Positions 45,822-54,515 of a stretch of DNA of 61,159 nt are shown one piece after another. Both the position numbers and the translations under genes were made by a program. Location: positions 1-61,159 of the forward strand of contig CANQPL010000014.1 of assembly GCA_947625735.1 (NCBI GenBank), given 5' to 3'. Numbering within the stretch: position 1 is the first letter of the stretch; every line of letters begins with the position of its first letter. The notes below the pieces were generated by a model. The model was not told the origin of the DNA. It searched no databases and saw nothing but the letters and a program-made list of their open reading frames with translations. This DNA comes from an uncultured Clostridia bacterium. Lineage in GTDB: Bacteria; Bacillota; Clostridia; Oscillospirales; Ruminococcaceae.

Positions 45822-46372
45822 GCGGGGTGACCCCGCACGCAGGTCGTTGGTGTGTTTAGCGTGAACATCTCAATAGTAACCCGGTAACCTTTATTTTATA
45901 TGATGTTAAATCAAGGCAACACCGCACAAAGAACGTTTGACGGCTTTGTACGGTGTTGCCTTAGAATTTTTTTTAGCGTTGGAGAATTTAGCATAAATTT
46001 TTCAGACAGCAGCCCGGTAACTTTCGTTTTGCGTTTGACCGCAGTCACCTCCTTGGTCGGATTCCGCCCGCTTATCCGGTATTATTCATATCGCCAAATA
46101 AAAGTTACCGAGTTACTATTGAGATGTTTACACAAAACATACCAACGACCCGGCAGCGGGTTCCACCCGCCGACCTGCTTTAGTATCACAGCAAATAAAA
46201 GTTACCGAGTTACTATTGAGATGTTCACGCAAAATCTCCCAATGACCTGCAAGCGGGGTCATGCCGCTACAAATTAATTTAAAATCAAGGAAAACGAAAG
46301 TTACCGAGTTACTATTGAAATGTTCACGCAAAACATACTAACGAGGTGGCAGCGGGTTCCACCCGCCGCCGC
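45822..46372. repeat. Family B block, inverted layout, containing family D copy D2
   Basis: It starts with hairpin GCGGGGTGACCCCGC (45822-45836) in plus orientation. D2 follows at 45911-45960, then a plus-oriented TTAGCGTTGGAGAATTTAGC module. After about 46098 the modules turn to minus orientation with hairpins at 46156-46170, 46253-46267 (GCGGGGTCATGCCGC, one uncompensated pair) and 46352-46366. No gene is seen in the 690-base gap. Confidence 0.85.
45911..45960. repeat. Family D palindrome, copy D2
   Basis: Arms AAGGCAACACCGCACAAAG and CTTTGTACGGTGTTGCCTT. It matches D1 at 36149-36198 in the opposite orientation. Confidence 0.85.
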
Positions 46373-46382
46373 AAAAAATATC

Positions 46383-46411
46383 TTGACAACGCGGTAAAAA
46401 TGTAATATAAT
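46383..46411 (+). promoter_or_regulatory. Promoter for glyS
   Basis: TTGACA (46383-46388), a 17-base spacer and TATAAT (46406-46411). The short leader leaves no room for a T-box. Confidence 0.85.
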
Positions 46412-46467
46412 AAATTATGTTAATAATGAAAAAAATGCCTTTTTTGGCAGATAAGGTGGTATACAAA

Positions 46468-47850
46468 ATGGCTTTTGAAAAGACAATGGACAAGATAGTA
46501 GCACTCTGTAAGGGCAGGGGCTTTGTTTATCCCGGAAGTGAGATATACGGCGGACTTGCCAATACATGGGATTTCGGACCTTTAGGTGTGGAGCTTAAAA
46601 ACAATATCAAAAAGGCATGGCTTAAAAAATTCGTGCAGGAGCAGCCTTACAACGTGGGACTGGATTCGGCAATTCTTATGAACCCTCAGACATGGGTTGC
46701 ATCGGGACATATCGGAGGTTTTTCCGACCCTCTCATGGACTGCCGCGACTGCAAGACCCGTCACCGTGCCGATCAGCTCATAGAGTCCCAGACGGGGGAG
46801 AATACTGCGGGCTGGTCAAATGAGCAGATGAGCGAATATATCGCATCTCATGACGTAAAATGTCCCGAATGCGGGTCAAAGAATTTTACGCCCATAAGAC
46901 AGTTTAATCTTATGTTTAAAACATTTCAGGGCGTTACCGAGGATTCAAAGGCGGAGCTGTACCTAAGACCGGAAACTGCACAGGGAATTTTTGTAAATTT
47001 TCTTAATATTCAGAGAACGACCCGTAAAAAAGTGCCTTTCGGCGTTTGTCAGGTAGGAAAATCATTCAGAAACGAGATAACTCCCGGAAACTTCATCTTC
47101 CGTGTAAGGGAATTTGAGCAGATGGAGCTTGAATTTTTCTGCAAGCCCGGGACCGATCTGGAGTGGTTCGAGTACTGGAGGGGTTACTGCCGTGATTTCC
47201 TGTTGGGACTGGGTATCAAGGAGGAAAATCTCAGACTGAGGGATCATTCTCCCGAGGAGCTGTGCTTCTATTCCAAGGCGACAACGGATTTTGAGTATCT
47301 GTTCCCCTTTGGCTGGGGCGAGCTGTGGGGCGTTGCGGACAGAACGGATTATGACCTTACCCGTCACATGGAAACCAGCGGCAAGAGCCTTGAATATTTC
47401 GATCCCGAAACGAATGAGAAATATATCCCATATGTAATAGAGCCGTCATTAGGCGTGGAAAGGCTTTTCCTTGCGATAGTCTGCGAAGCCTATGACGAGG
47501 AGGAGATCGGCGAGGGAGATAAAAAGGATATAAGGAATGTTATGCACTTGCACCCCGCCCTTGCGCCTTTCAAGGCAGCGGTGCTTCCGCTTACCAAGAA
47601 GCTGAAAGAGCCTGCTCAGGAGCTGTTTACAAAGCTTTCCAAAAAATGGGTTGTTGATTATGATGATGCGGGACAGATAGGCAAGCGTTACCGCCGTCAT
47701 GACGAGATAGGCACGCCTTTCTGCATTACCTATGATTTTGACACCTTGGAGGACGGCTGCGTTACAGTTCGTGACCGTGACACTATGGCGCAGGAAAGAG
47801 TTCCCCTTACAGACCTTGAGGCATATCTTGACAAAAAGCTCGAATACTAA
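46468..47850 (+). CDS. glyS: Glycyl-tRNA synthetase, single-chain type
   Basis: The 460-residue class II synthetase starts [21 protein letters not shown] and contains [14 protein letters not shown], the zinc-type [11 protein letters not shown] and CPECGSKNF, motif 2 [24 protein letters not shown] and motif 3 [12 protein letters not shown]. This is the alpha-2 type found in many Firmicutes, not the two-subunit type. The start at 46468 has AGGTGG eight bases upstream; the in-frame extension to 46417 has none. Confidence 0.96.
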   Translation: MAFEKTMDKIVALCKGRGFVYPGSEIYGGLANTWDFGPLGVELKNNIKKAWLKKFVQEQPYNVGLDSAILMNPQTWVASGHIGGFSDPLMDCRDCKTRHRADQLIESQTGENTAGWSNEQMSEYIASHDVKCPECGSKNFTPIRQFNLMFKTFQGVTEDSKAELYLRPETAQGIFVNFLNIQRTTRKKVPFGVCQVGKSFRNEITPGNFIFRVREFEQMELEFFCKPGTDLEWFEYWRGYCRDFLLGLGIKEENLRLRDHSPEELCFYSKATTDFEYLFPFGWGELWGVADRTDYDLTRHMETSGKSLEYFDPETNEKYIPYVIEPSLGVERLFLAIVCEAYDEEEIGEGDKKDIRNVMHLHPALAPFKAAVLPLTKKLKEPAQELFTKLSKKWVVDYDDAGQIGKRYRRHDEIGTPFCITYDFDTLEDGCVTVRDRDTMAQERVPLTDLEAYLDKKLEY

Positions 47851-47851
47851 G

Positions 47852-48650
47852 GCGGTCAGTGACCGCAGCCGGGTCGTTGGTGATTTTTGCGGAATGATTT
47901 TAGATAGTAACTCGGTAACTTTCGTTTGCAATGATGTTAAATGAAAGTTGGGCGGGTGGAACCCGCAGGCAGGTCGTTGGTGAATTTGGCGGAATAAATT
48001 CAGATAGAAACCCGGTAACTTTAGTTTAGCGTAGTAGTTAATGATAATTTTTTAGCGTTGGAGAATTTAGCGTAAATATTTCAGATAGCAACCCGGTACC
48101 TTTCGTTTTGCGTTTAACCGCAGCCACTCTGTTGGTCAGTATAATGTGAATTTTTTAATTTGTAACTCCCCAACTTTCAATTACATCAAAGCAAACTCTC
48201 CCTGAATAAATTAAAATAAGCCTAACTAATTACGGCGTACCTCAATCAAAAAGATTCCAACATGGCAAAAAGAAATCACAGCAAAACAAAAGCAGTGTGC
48301 CACCCTTAAAACCTACAGTAAATAAAAATATTTAGTGTGATAGCGGTAGAGGGAGAGGGGAGGTTGGGAGAGGGAAAGGGAGTCCAGAGGGGACAACCGT
48401 AGGGAAGGAGGGGGGAGGGAAGTGAGCGTCTAAGAAATCTCTGCTCTCCCCCCTCCTTCCCGAAGGTTTCCCCTTTGGCGGTACAGCACAAACACAATGT
48501 TACGGACAAAACATCTTGAAAGCAGAAAAACCCCAATTCAGCATAATAGCAGTAAATAAAGGGTTAAAGGGGAGCTGCAAACCTCCCCTCTGGCAGCACT
48601 GCACATACAGTAAGTTACAGACAAAACATCTTGAAAGCATATAACTAAAA
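47852..48650 (+). repeat. Composite repeat: family B followed by family A (A3, intact IS target)
   Basis: Directly after the glyS stop, hairpins GCGGTCAGTGACCGC (47852-47866) and GCGGGTGGAACCCGC (47952-47966) begin family B, which runs to about 48170. Family A (about 48233-48527) includes TTTAGTGTGATAGCG at 48331-48345, the uninterrupted counterpart of the IS target, and the large hairpin near 48390-48480. A second, shorter copy of the family A right end is at about 48590-48643. No gene is seen. Confidence 0.85.
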
Positions 48651-48671
48651 ATTTGCAGTGTGACCCCAAGA

Positions 48672-48717
48672 AAAAGAGACGAAAGACAGGATAAAATTAA
48701 CTTATCCTGTTTTTCGT
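48672..48717 (-). terminator. Terminator overlapping the end of the D-lactate dehydrogenase gene
   Basis: The stem GACGAAA-GACAGGATAA with TTATCCTGT-TTTTCGTC overlaps the last codons. On the minus strand it is followed by TCTTTTTCTT. Confidence 0.7.
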
Positions 48718-49719
48718 CTCATTTCTGTCTGACCCGATACAGACAACATTTTCCGTGGGTAGCGTTTTATTGTCAAAAAATGCTTTAGCATTGGCAAGAG
48801 TGGTATCTGCAATAGCGGAAAGAGCTTCACGGGTGAGGAATGCCTGATGAGAGGTGATTATAACATTAGGAAGTGAAACGAGCAGGGAAAGCACCTCATC
48901 ATCAATAATATCTCCCGAAAGATCCTCATAAAAATAATCCCCCTCCTCCTCGTAAACGTCAAGACCCGCAGCGGCAACAGTCCCCGCTTTAAGTGCATCA
49001 AGCAGCGCCTCACTGTCAATAAGACCGCCCCGCGAAGTGTTGATAATATAAGCGGAGGGCTTCATAAGAGAGAGGGACTTTTTCCCGATAAGATGACGGT
49101 TTTCCTTTGTAAGAGGACAGTGCAGCGAAATAATGTCGCTTTCCCCGAAAAGCTCATCGCAGGATACATAAGAGACATTTTTCAGAGAACTGTCTGGGTT
49201 TGTATCAAAGGCAAGCACCTTCATGCCGAACCCGTTGCAGATATCCGCAAAAACTCTGCCAATTTTTCCCGTGCCGACAATACCCGCCGTTTTGCCGTAA
49301 AGGTCAAAGCCCGTAAGCCCCGCAATGCTGAAATTATGATCTCTTGTGCGGATATAGGAGCGGTGAATTTTTCTGTTAAGCATAAGGGTGAGAGCCATAG
49401 CGTGTTCGGCGACTGCATGGGGCGAATAGGCGGGAACACGCATTACCGTTAGCCTGCCCTCTGCATATTTTATGTCTACGTTGTTGTAACCTGCACATCT
49501 GAGAAGCAAAAGCTCCGTGCCGTTTTTTACAAGGGCATCAATGGTTTTGCGGTCTATCCTGTCATTAACAAAAGCGCAGACAGCCTTGCAGCCCGCAGAC
49601 AGGGGAGCGGTTGAGGGGGAGAGCTTGTCCTCATAATAGCGCAGATCGAAAGAGGTATTCAGGGGGTCAAAGCTGTCACGGTCGTAGGGTTTGGTATCGA
49701 AAAAAACGATAGTTTCCAT
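48697..49719 (-). CDS. ldhA: D-lactate dehydrogenase (D-2-hydroxyacid dehydrogenase family)
   Basis: The 340-residue protein has LLLLRCAGYNNVDIKYA, the NAD-binding GIVGTGKIGRVFADICNGFG with the acidic residue in LAFDTNP, the catalytic Arg in IINTSRGGLID, Glu in LDVYEEEGDYFYEDLSG and His in ITSHQAFLTREAL. This wording is specific to fermentative D-LDH, which turns pyruvate to D-lactate and reoxidises NADH. The role is consistent with anaerobic fermentation. It is a single gene. Confidence 0.92.
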   Translation of the reverse strand: METIVFFDTKPYDRDSFDPLNTSFDLRYYEDKLSPSTAPLSAGCKAVCAFVNDRIDRKTIDALVKNGTELLLLRCAGYNNVDIKYAEGRLTVMRVPAYSPHAVAEHAMALTLMLNRKIHRSYIRTRDHNFSIAGLTGFDLYGKTAGIVGTGKIGRVFADICNGFGMKVLAFDTNPDSSLKNVSYVSCDELFGESDIISLHCPLTKENRHLIGKKSLSLMKPSAYIINTSRGGLIDSEALLDALKAGTVAAAGLDVYEEEGDYFYEDLSGDIIDDEVLSLLVSLPNVIITSHQAFLTREALSAIADTTLANAKAFFDNKTLPTENVVCIGSDRNETKNRIS

Positions 49720-49835
49720 TAAATCACCTGTCGGAGAAGTTTTATGGGATTAGTGTTTCACGGCAGCGGCAGATTATGCGGGGAGAAAAGAAAATCAGGC
49801 AAAATAACGAAAGGAAAGAAAAGAAAAAAAGAAAA

Positions 49836-50212
49836 GAGGCACAAAAAGAAAAATCTAAGCAAAACAAACACAAGGTAAAGTTTTCGCCAGCCTTTTTTCA
49901 AAAGGCTGCGGGGTCGAGGGGCGGAGCCCTCGCAGGTCAAGGGCAGCGCCCTTGCGGGGTATGGGGCAGCGCCCCATAGGAGGAGAAGCACAACAAACAA
50001 ATTTCAACAATCAAGCATGGGAGCAGATAAACAGGGGGAGGGATAACCGCCGCAAGAAAAACAGCGGGGAGAGCCTGACCTACAGATTTATATGAAATAA
50101 TCGGTGGAGTAAAAAAATGCGGCGGTTATCTGCTGACGTAAAGAAGTCTGCACGGCACATTAGTGCCATAAAAAGCGGGGGAAAGCAAAATTAACTATCC
50201 GGACAAACAAAT
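49836..50212 (+). repeat. Family C repeat, copy C2
   Basis: It runs from GAGGCACAAAAAG, through GTTTTCGCCAGCC and hairpin cassettes with stems GAGGGGC/GCCCTC, AAGGGC/GCCCTT and TGGGGC/GCCCCA, to GCGGCGGTTATCTGCTG and GTCTGCACGGCACATTAGT. It lies upstream of ldhA and faces the inverted copy C3. Confidence 0.87.
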
Positions 50213-50342
50213 CTGCACTATCCAAACCCATTTCCTGTTTAATAAAAAACTGTCGCTGTCACATTATGTCCGTAAAACGAAACCAAATCAGCAAAATATC
50301 AGGAAAATAACCAAATTCAAGTTAAATTTTCCCTGTTGTAAA

Positions 50343-50369
50343 AATGCCGCTCTTTTTAAAAAGAGCGGC
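50343..50369. repeat. Perfect 24-bp palindrome between C2 and C3
   Basis: GCCGCTCTTTTT and AAAAAGAGCGGC are contiguous. It may act as a bidirectional terminator. Apart from it, the stretch 50213-50580 holds nothing recognisable; ORFs here lack an SD. Confidence 0.7.
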
Positions 50370-50579
50370 AAAAATTTACTTTGGGATAGGGTTGTTTGCG
50401 GTTTTGAGTTTTGGAAACGGTTTATATATAGTGCAGATTTTTTTATTTTGTCCTCCTCGTTTATTCAATTATAATTTTACGGATAAAGCACTTTCTATAG
50501 CTGAGCATGAACATAAATTGACAAGGTTGCAGGACTTGTCCGAGTAGTAAAATGTGTAAATCTCTTTTTAACAGGTTAA

Positions 50580-50971
50580 AGAGTGCAGATTTGATTGTTT
50601 GGATAGTTAATTTTGCTTTCCCCCGCTTTTTATGGCGCTGATGCGCCGTGCAGACTTGTTTATGTCAGCAAGATAACCGCCGCATTTTTTAGCTCCCCCG
50701 TTTATACTATTATAAATTTGTTGGTCAAACGCTCCCCGTGTTTTTCTTTGCGGCGGTTATCCCTCCCCCGTTTATCTGCTCCTATGCTTGATTATGGGGA
50801 TTTGTTTGTTGTGCTGCTCCTTTGCTGGGGTTCCACCCGGCGAATTTCATTCGCCCGACCCCTTTACAAGGGCGCTGCCCTTGACCCGCAGCCTTTTGAA
50901 AAAAGGCCGGCGAAAACTTTACCTTGTGTTTGTTTTGCTTAGATTTTTCTTTTTGTGCCTCTGCCTTATTT
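50580..50971 (-). repeat. Family C repeat, copy C3 (inverted)
   Basis: The family C sequence reads on the minus strand. It ends 34 bases from the stop of the SpoIID-type gene, so it has the same place relative to its gene as C1 and C4. Its cassettes include AAGGGC/GCCCTT stems and GGCGAAT-TTC-ATTCGCC, a stem variant not seen in the other copies. Confidence 0.87.
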
Positions 50972-51005
50972 TTTCTTTTCTTATTTTTTGCTTTTTTGCG
51001 TTCGA

Positions 51006-51953
51006 TTATCCCGCTATCTCCTGCACCTGCGCTCCGCTGTAATAATTTTTCAGTATCTCCCTGTAATCCGCTCCGTTTTTCGCCATATTATCCGCACCGC
51101 ATATACTCATTCCGCAAAGATGCCCGCACCCCCTGACCGTAAAAATTGCCCTCTCCCCGTCAAAATCACAGCTGAAAGCGGCGCTGTCAAAGGTAAGTAT
51201 CTCCGCAATCTCCCTCCCCGTAATGCTTACCCCGCACAGCTCTGCGGAAATGACCGTCCCCGACGGTGTGACGGATATATCCTCTATCCCCTCAAATTCT
51301 CCCGCATCAGGGAAAGACTGCTTTATGCGCGCACATATCTCAGCGGCTGTAAAGGCTTTAGACTTTACAGTGTAGGGAGAAAGGGGATCCTCCTCCGAGG
51401 GAGCGGGCGTAAGATAGGGGATATATTCTCCCCAGACGTTCTCCGCACTTTCGGTCTGTCCCGATGATGAGGTGTGAAAGGCGGCGATTATGGGAAAGCC
51501 CTCATATGTAAGGACCTCTCCTTCTGTAAGTGCGGCAGCTTCTGTGACTGCCGCAGCTGCCTGTTCGTACTCCTCCCCGTAGATAAGGCGGGCTTGTCTT
51601 TCGGTAAGGCAGATCTGATATTTTTCCTCATCATCGGAAATATGCGCATTTCCGCCCTCCTCGAGAATAAGGCGTGCGGCATAGGTGCGGGCAGCCACAG
51701 ACTGTGCTTTGAGTGCCTCGGTGTCCGTAACATAGGGTATCTGGGCGAGAACGGCATAAACGGTGTATTCCTCAATGGTAAGTACGGAGTCCTCCGAGCC
51801 GTCAGAGTGGGACACGATCACCTTGTCCGCAGGCAGATAAAGTGTCGGCGGCGCAGCCTGAGCGGGCGCGGCAGGCTCTCCGCTTTTCATAAAGGCGGGT
51901 ACTGCACAAATGACCGCTGTCCATAAAAATGCCGATTTAATAAATTCTTTCAT
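51006..51953 (-). CDS. spoIID: SpoIID/LytB-domain protein
   Basis: The 315-residue protein has an N-terminal membrane anchor (about residues 7-22) and the SpoIID domain: EALKAQSVAARTYAARL, AFHTSSSGQTESAENVWG, and a C-terminal CGHLCGMSICGADNMAKNGADY. SpoIID is a lytic transglycosylase that remodels septal wall during engulfment. The last motif normally reads G-H-G-V-G-M-S-Q-x-G-A; here it has extra cysteines (three between CGH and SICG). The start at 51953 follows GGAGGA by seven bases. It is spoIID-like but could be a paralogue. Confidence 0.85.
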   Translation of the reverse strand: MKEFIKSAFLWTAVICAVPAFMKSGEPAAPAQAAPPTLYLPADKVIVSHSDGSEDSVLTIEEYTVYAVLAQIPYVTDTEALKAQSVAARTYAARLILEEGGNAHISDDEEKYQICLTERQARLIYGEEYEQAAAAVTEAAALTEGEVLTYEGFPIIAAFHTSSSGQTESAENVWGEYIPYLTPAPSEEDPLSPYTVKSKAFTAAEICARIKQSFPDAGEFEGIEDISVTPSGTVISAELCGVSITGREIAEILTFDSAAFSCDFDGERAIFTVRGCGHLCGMSICGADNMAKNGADYREILKNYYSGAQVQEIAG

Positions 51954-51990
51954 TTTACATTCCTCCGTTGTTTCATAAAAAATTTGGCGG

Positions 51991-52585
51991 GCGGGTGGAA
52001 CCCGCTGCCACCTCGTTGGTATATTTTGCGTGAATTTATTAAATAGTAACTCGGTAACCCTCATTTAGCGATATGTCTGTAGCAAGTCGGCGGGGCGGGT
52101 GGAACCCGCAGCCACCTCGCTGGTATATTTTGTGTAAACATTTTAATAGTAACTCGGTAACTTTAGTTTACTGCGATATTAAATGAAATTTTTTTAGCGT
52201 TGGAGAATTTTGCTTAAATTTTTCAGACAGCAGCCCGGTAACTTTCGTTTTGCGTTTAACCGCAGTCATTCCTTTGGTAAATTAAGTGTAAATCTTTCAG
52301 ATAAGCACGGCAATTTATAAGTTTGGAGTGTGGAGAGTTAAGAGTGGAGTGATAAAGGTTTAACTCCCAATTAACATCACACCAAACAAAGGATACCGAG
52401 TTACTATTTTAATGTTCACTCAAAAAACACCAACGACCTGCCTGCGGGGTCACCCCGCCCAACGAGGTGGCAGCGGGTTCCACCCGCCGACCTGCTGTAG
52501 TCATGTTGCAAAATGAGGGTTACCGAGTTACTATTGAAATGTTTACGCAAAAATTACTAACGACCTGCAAGCGGCGTCACGCCGC
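51991..52585. repeat. Family B block, inverted layout with outer hairpins
   Basis: Left part in plus orientation has hairpins 51991-52005 and 52095-52109 (both GCGGGTGGAACCCGC) and a TTAGCGTTGGAGAATTTTGC module. Right part in minus orientation has 52444-52458 (GCGGGGTCACCCCGC), 52473-52487 (GCGGGTTCCACCCGC) and 52571-52585 (GCGGCGTCACGCCGC). The outermost hairpins sit next to the genes on each side. No gene is seen in the 770-base gap. Confidence 0.85.
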
Positions 52586-52622
52586 CCCGCCAAAAATAAT
52601 CAGAAATTGTTTGTAAAGATAC

Positions 52623-52651
52623 TTGACATATCTGAAAATATATTGTAAAAT
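52623..52651 (+). promoter_or_regulatory. Promoter for 52723-53805
   Basis: TTGACA (52623-52628), a 17-base spacer and TAAAAT (52646-52651). Confidence 0.75.
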
Positions 52652-52722
52652 ATTTATATGCAAATTAAATAGCTTTCAGAATCGGAAAATATACTCTGAT
52701 TAAAAAAAGGAGTTTTGTTTTT

Positions 52723-53805
52723 ATGGCAAAGCGAAAAATAAAGAGGACAGCCCGTAAGGATACCCCACAGGGAAAAGCGGGAATACCTAAAAAGGCTTCA
52801 ATGGTGGTTTATGTTATCGTGCTGCTGGCGGCTGTGGCTGCAAGAACGGAGCAGCTTTACAATAATATGGATTTTTCCACGGGAAGATATATTGACAGCT
52901 CTCTTGCAAGAAATTATACGCTGATGATATTGGCAGTGGGATTTGTGCTGCTGGCGCTTGTGCTGAGGCTCGGCAGCTCCCGCGATAAGGTGGTGGAAAC
53001 CTGTATCCTTATCAATCCCATGCGCCTGAGATATGACAGGCTTAATAAAAAAATACCCTCCTCGGCGGGGTACAGTGCTCTGCTTATGGCGTTTCTTATG
53101 CCTGCGGAGATCATAGGCGATTTTATAGAGCTTATCAATAAAAATGACAGAATTATTAAAGAAATGACTGCCGCAGAGGCGGAGGATTATTCCCGCCTTA
53201 CAGGCTATAACGGCGCAATGGCGGCAGAGCATATACTGATGATACTTGTAATGCTTACATTTGTTTCCATAGCGGTAAACATTTTCAAGGGCGAGGGACT
53301 GTCCCATGCAAACTGTGCGGCGCTTTCAACCTATGCAATATGGCAGACAAAGCAGATATTTGAACTTGTGATGAATAATGTTTCGCTTTCGGTATCATCA
53401 GAGCTGGTTTACATTCTCTTTTCAAAAATGGCAGCGGTCATATTCTTCCTGAACACCGCAAGGCTGTTTAACGGCATGGAGAAAAAGAATACACGCTTTT
53501 GGATGTGTTTTATGGGATATGCGGCGTCCATTCTTGCAGCGGTATCGGTGCTGCCCAGATATCTTATGCTCCTTAGTCCCGAGGAGGACGTTATGGATAA
53601 GGTAATATCAATGAGAGTGCCTGAGATAAGCGATGTGGGTATTATCTTTATGACTATAACCATTGTTACCGCATTCTGGACGGCATATGTCTACCGCAAT
53701 ATGCCAAAGCTCAATATTTCGGGCAGACGCCACCTGAGAGCGCCGCTGAGTACGGGTTATCAGGAAATGGAGAGCATTGACGAATCCGAGTTTAAAGACC
53801 AATAA
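52723..53805 (+). CDS. Hypothetical multi-pass membrane protein, 360 aa
   Basis: I cannot assign a family. There are six or seven hydrophobic segments, about residues 26-41, 64-82, 119-137, 166-187, 228-247, 256-281 and 302-322, with a strongly basic N-terminus (KRKIKRTARKD) likely in the cytoplasm and an acidic C-terminal tail. It has its own promoter and SD and is a single-gene transcript. The long even spread of helices suggests a transporter-like or regulatory membrane protein, but no motif supports a function. Confidence 0.7.
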   Translation: MAKRKIKRTARKDTPQGKAGIPKKASMVVYVIVLLAAVAARTEQLYNNMDFSTGRYIDSSLARNYTLMILAVGFVLLALVLRLGSSRDKVVETCILINPMRLRYDRLNKKIPSSAGYSALLMAFLMPAEIIGDFIELINKNDRIIKEMTAAEAEDYSRLTGYNGAMAAEHILMILVMLTFVSIAVNIFKGEGLSHANCAALSTYAIWQTKQIFELVMNNVSLSVSSELVYILFSKMAAVIFFLNTARLFNGMEKKNTRFWMCFMGYAASILAAVSVLPRYLMLLSPEEDVMDKVISMRVPEISDVGIIFMTITIVTAFWTAYVYRNMPKLNISGRRHLRAPLSTGYQEMESIDESEFKDQ

Positions 53806-53815
53806 GCATTTTTTC

Positions 53816-53888
53816 TGAGGATAGAAGTTCCCGCCGCTTTTTTACAGCTTCATGTCAACAGGAGCGGCAGGAGTTTCTATCCTCATAT
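53816..53888 (+). terminator. Long imperfect hairpin after the membrane protein gene
   Basis: TGAGGATAGAA...CCGCCGCT pairs with AGCGGCAGG...TTCTATCCTCA around a loop of about 20 bases. There is no long T run after it, so termination is possible but not certain. Confidence 0.5.
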
Positions 53889-53904
53889 TTAGAGGATAGA
53901 GGTT

Positions 53905-54499
53905 AGAGGGTAGATGAGCATATCTGCTGATTATCACGCTATCACCTGATTTGTGATTTAATATCACGGAAAATAAAGGTTAACAGGTTACCGTTAAAAT
54001 ATTTACGCTTAATTTTTCGGCGAGGTGACTGCGGTCAAACGCAAAATGAAAGTTACCGGGCTGCTGTCTGAAAAAATTAAGAAAAATTTTCCAACGCTAA
54101 AAAATTTCGATTTAACATCACTCTAAACTAAAGTTACCGAGTTACTATTGAAATGTTCACACGAAACATACTAACGAGGTGGCAGCGGGTTCCACCCGCA
54201 GAGGGTAGATGAGCATATCTGCTGATTATCACGCTATCACCTGATTTGTGATTTAATATCACAGAAAATAAAGGTTAACAAGTTACCGTTAAAATATTTA
54301 CGCTTAATTTTTGAGCGATGTGACTGCGGTCAAACGCAAAACAAAGGGTACCGGGCTGCTGTCTGAAAAAATTAAGCAAAATTCTCCAACGCTAAAAAAT
54401 TCGATTTAACATCACGCTAAACTAAAGTTACCGTGTTACTATTGAGCTGTTTACACAAAATATACCAACGAAGTGGCTGCGGGTTCCACCCGCCCGCAT
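53905..54499 (-). repeat. Direct tandem duplication (295-bp period) of a family B block
   Basis: Two units starting AGAGGGTAGATGAGCATATC (53905 and 54200) are nearly identical. Each ends with a GCGGGTTCCACCCGC hairpin (54185-54199 and 54479-54493). Differences are scattered point changes. The second hairpin is only 22 bases before the ATG of the lipoprotein gene. Confidence 0.9.
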
Positions 54500-54515
54500 A
54501 AGAGGAACATTAATA

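Noticed and set aside
46417-46467. Upstream Met codons for glyS
   Set aside because: Only 46468 has an SD at normal spacing and matches the family N-terminus.
49758-50000. ORFs on both strands in the left part of C2
   Set aside because: The coding appearance comes from family C repeat sequence; other copies have the frame broken.
50344-50547. 67-codon plus-strand ORF between C2 and C3
   Set aside because: It starts inside a perfect palindrome, has no SD, and its sequence resembles no protein I know.
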